Origin: Sarcophilus harrisii
Lineage: Eukaryota > Chordata > Mammalia > Dasyuromorphia > Dasyuridae
DNA: 64,000 nt
Assembly (NCBI RefSeq): GCF_902635505.1
Contig: NC_045429.1
Span: forward strand, 426,215,669-426,279,668
Direction: 5' to 3'
The notes under the pieces are model-generated. The model did no database searches. It was not told the DNA's origin and saw nothing but the letters and a program-made list of their open reading frames with translations. Positions within the stretch are counted from its first letter, which is position 1. Each line of letters begins with the position of its first letter. Below are positions 62,815 to 64,000 of the stretch, in pieces. A program made the position numbers and the translations under genes.

Positions 62815-62950
62815 TTTGCAAAGTAGTTGGGGTGAAATGACTTGGCACAGCTAGGAAGTGGCTAAATATCTGAAGCCAGATTTTAAACTCAGGTGCTTCT
62901 GGCTATAGGGCTGGTGCTTTATCCATTGCACCATTTAATTGCCTCACCAT
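62815..62950 (-). repeat. WSINE-like SINE, reverse orientation
   Basis: GGTGAAATGACTTGGCACAGC, TAGGAAGTGGCTAAATATCTG, CAGATTTTAAACTCAGGTG and GGCTGGTGCTTTATCCATTGC are the reverse of the WSINE phrases. Confidence 0.8.
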
Positions 62951-63029
62951 TAAATTCTTGTGCCTTGGTGTGTTTAGACTCAGTTAATGGGCATCTATTT
63001 TGCTTCTAATTCTTTTCAATCATTTATTC

Positions 63030-63522
63030 TTTAACTTAGGGTAACTGAAGAACTTGTTTCAGAAGTAGGGACAAATATTAAACATTATATTTTAATTGTT
63101 AAATTAAAATTTTTTCTTACTCAACCAAATCATTTCCAATGGAGCAGTAATGAACTGAACCAACTATGCCCAGAGAAAGAACTCTGGGAGATGACTAAAA
63201 ACCATTACATTGAATTCCCAATCCCTATATTTATGCCCACCTGCATGTTTGATTTCCTTCACAAGCTAATTGTACAATATTTCAGAGTCTGATTCTTTTT
63301 GTACAGCAAAATAATGTTTTGGTCATGTATACTTATTGTGTATCTAATTTATATTTTAATGTATTTAACATCTACTGGTCATCCTGCCATCTAGGGGAGG
63401 GGGTGGGGGGTAAGAGGTGAAAAATTGGAACAAGAGGTTTGGCAATTGTTAATGCTGTAAAGTTACCCATGCATATAACCTGTAAATAAAAGGCTATTAA
63501 ATTAAAAAAAAAAAAAAAAAAC
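63030..63522 (+). mobile_element. Marsupial LINE/SINE 3' end with poly(A)
   Basis: AACTGAACCAACTATGCCCAG, GAGGGGGTGGGGGGTAAG, TTGGCAATTGTTAATGCTG, TACCCATGCATATAACC and TGTAAATAAAAGGC, then an A18 tail. This 3' end is very common in marsupial genomes. The parent family is not certain. Confidence 0.65.
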
Positions 63523-64000
63523 CTGTAGATCGAGAAAACAGCCATCTAGAGAATGAAGAAAAAAAAAATTTTTTTCTTACATCTAATATACATTAAATAT
63601 ATTAATAGGTAACATATTAATTCTATTACATATAGAATTAATATTTAACTTTTAAAACCAGTTGTGTGAAGCTTTTCCTTAAACAAAATTCAAGACATAC
63701 TTGGGCTCTTCTACCTCTAAAATTCTATAGTTCATATTATGTATAAGAAAAAAAGTGTTTTAGCAATTAAAATGTTGATCATAATGATGTTTAATAATCA
63801 ATCTTGGAGAAATAGATACCCAACTTTTACTGATTGGATCAGGGATGAAGAAAGGAAATGGACATGAAATTTTAGTTGCAGGTTAGAACCTCTTTTTCTG
63901 CAACATACAGCCTTAGACTATAAATTTTAAGAGTGTTGCCAAGAATACTGTAGCCTCCAAAACCAATGCACCTTTGTGATTTTTAATTGTATTTAGATGG

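Larger units (their letters stand above)
61379..64000 (+). other. PRUNE1: PRUNE1 intron 1 (start)
   Basis: The first 500 bases are CpG island. After that comes AT-rich sequence with L1-like and SINE insertions. No exon is seen. Confidence 0.6.

Noticed and set aside
61379-64000. Second PRUNE1 coding exon
   Set aside because: No sequence encoding anything like ESRPLHVVLGNEAC occurs before the window ends.

Overview
The window is vertebrate nuclear DNA and almost certainly from a marsupial. It holds a compact stretch of the segment that in human lies at 1q21.3, in the same order and orientation: SETDB1 (+, 3' part), CERS2 (-), ANXA9 (+), MINDY1/FAM63A (-) and PRUNE1 (+, first coding exon only). 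The order was recognised from conserved protein sequence read exon by exon, with GT/AG splice sites and reading phase checked at every junction. The marsupial call rests on the repeats: MIR/THER1-like and WSINE-like SINEs, a BovB-RTE-related (MAR1-like) SINE, marsupial-type L1 pieces and hAT miniature elements. The species cannot be named from the sequence.

Layout. 1-11,200: last 14 coding exons of SETDB1, from the Tudor region to the post-SET stop at 10,352. 11,006-20,700: CERS2, ten coding exons on the minus strand encoding 380 residues, transcribed from a CpG island at about 19,540-20,770. 20,770-27,460: intergenic DNA with a large inverted repeat (22,460-22,898 against 24,182-24,619) around AT-rich microsatellite. 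27,460-46,200: ANXA9, 12 coding exons, 345 residues, with a 13.1-kb intron (32,519-45,667) full of L1 pieces, SINEs, a hAT miniature element and a second copy of part of the ANXA9 3' UTR. 46,900-51,792: MINDY1, nine coding exons on the minus strand, 464 residues, with an uncertain upstream non-coding exon near 55.7-56 kb. 56,400-60,960: repeat-rich spacer holding a solo LTR (57,198-57,643) and a G-rich minisatellite (about 59,872-60,606). 60,960-61,900: CpG island promoter of PRUNE1 with a ZNF143-type motif and the 13-residue first coding exon; the rest of PRUNE1 lies beyond the window.

The genes are neighbours, not a pathway: a histone H3K9 methyltransferase, a very-long-chain ceramide synthase, an atypical annexin, a K48-specific deubiquitinase and a DHH phosphoesterase. 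Two gene pairs are tail to tail (SETDB1/CERS2 and ANXA9/MINDY1), and SETDB1 and CERS2 transcripts may overlap at their 3' ends.

I found no new protein system. The unusual signals are structural: the near-identical inverted repeat, the duplicated ANXA9 3' UTR piece carrying a hAT insertion, a perfect hairpin touching a SINE 5' end, the dimer-organised G-rich minisatellite upstream of PRUNE1, the solo LTR with tandem U3 repeats, and L1 copies that seem to lack the reverse transcriptase part.
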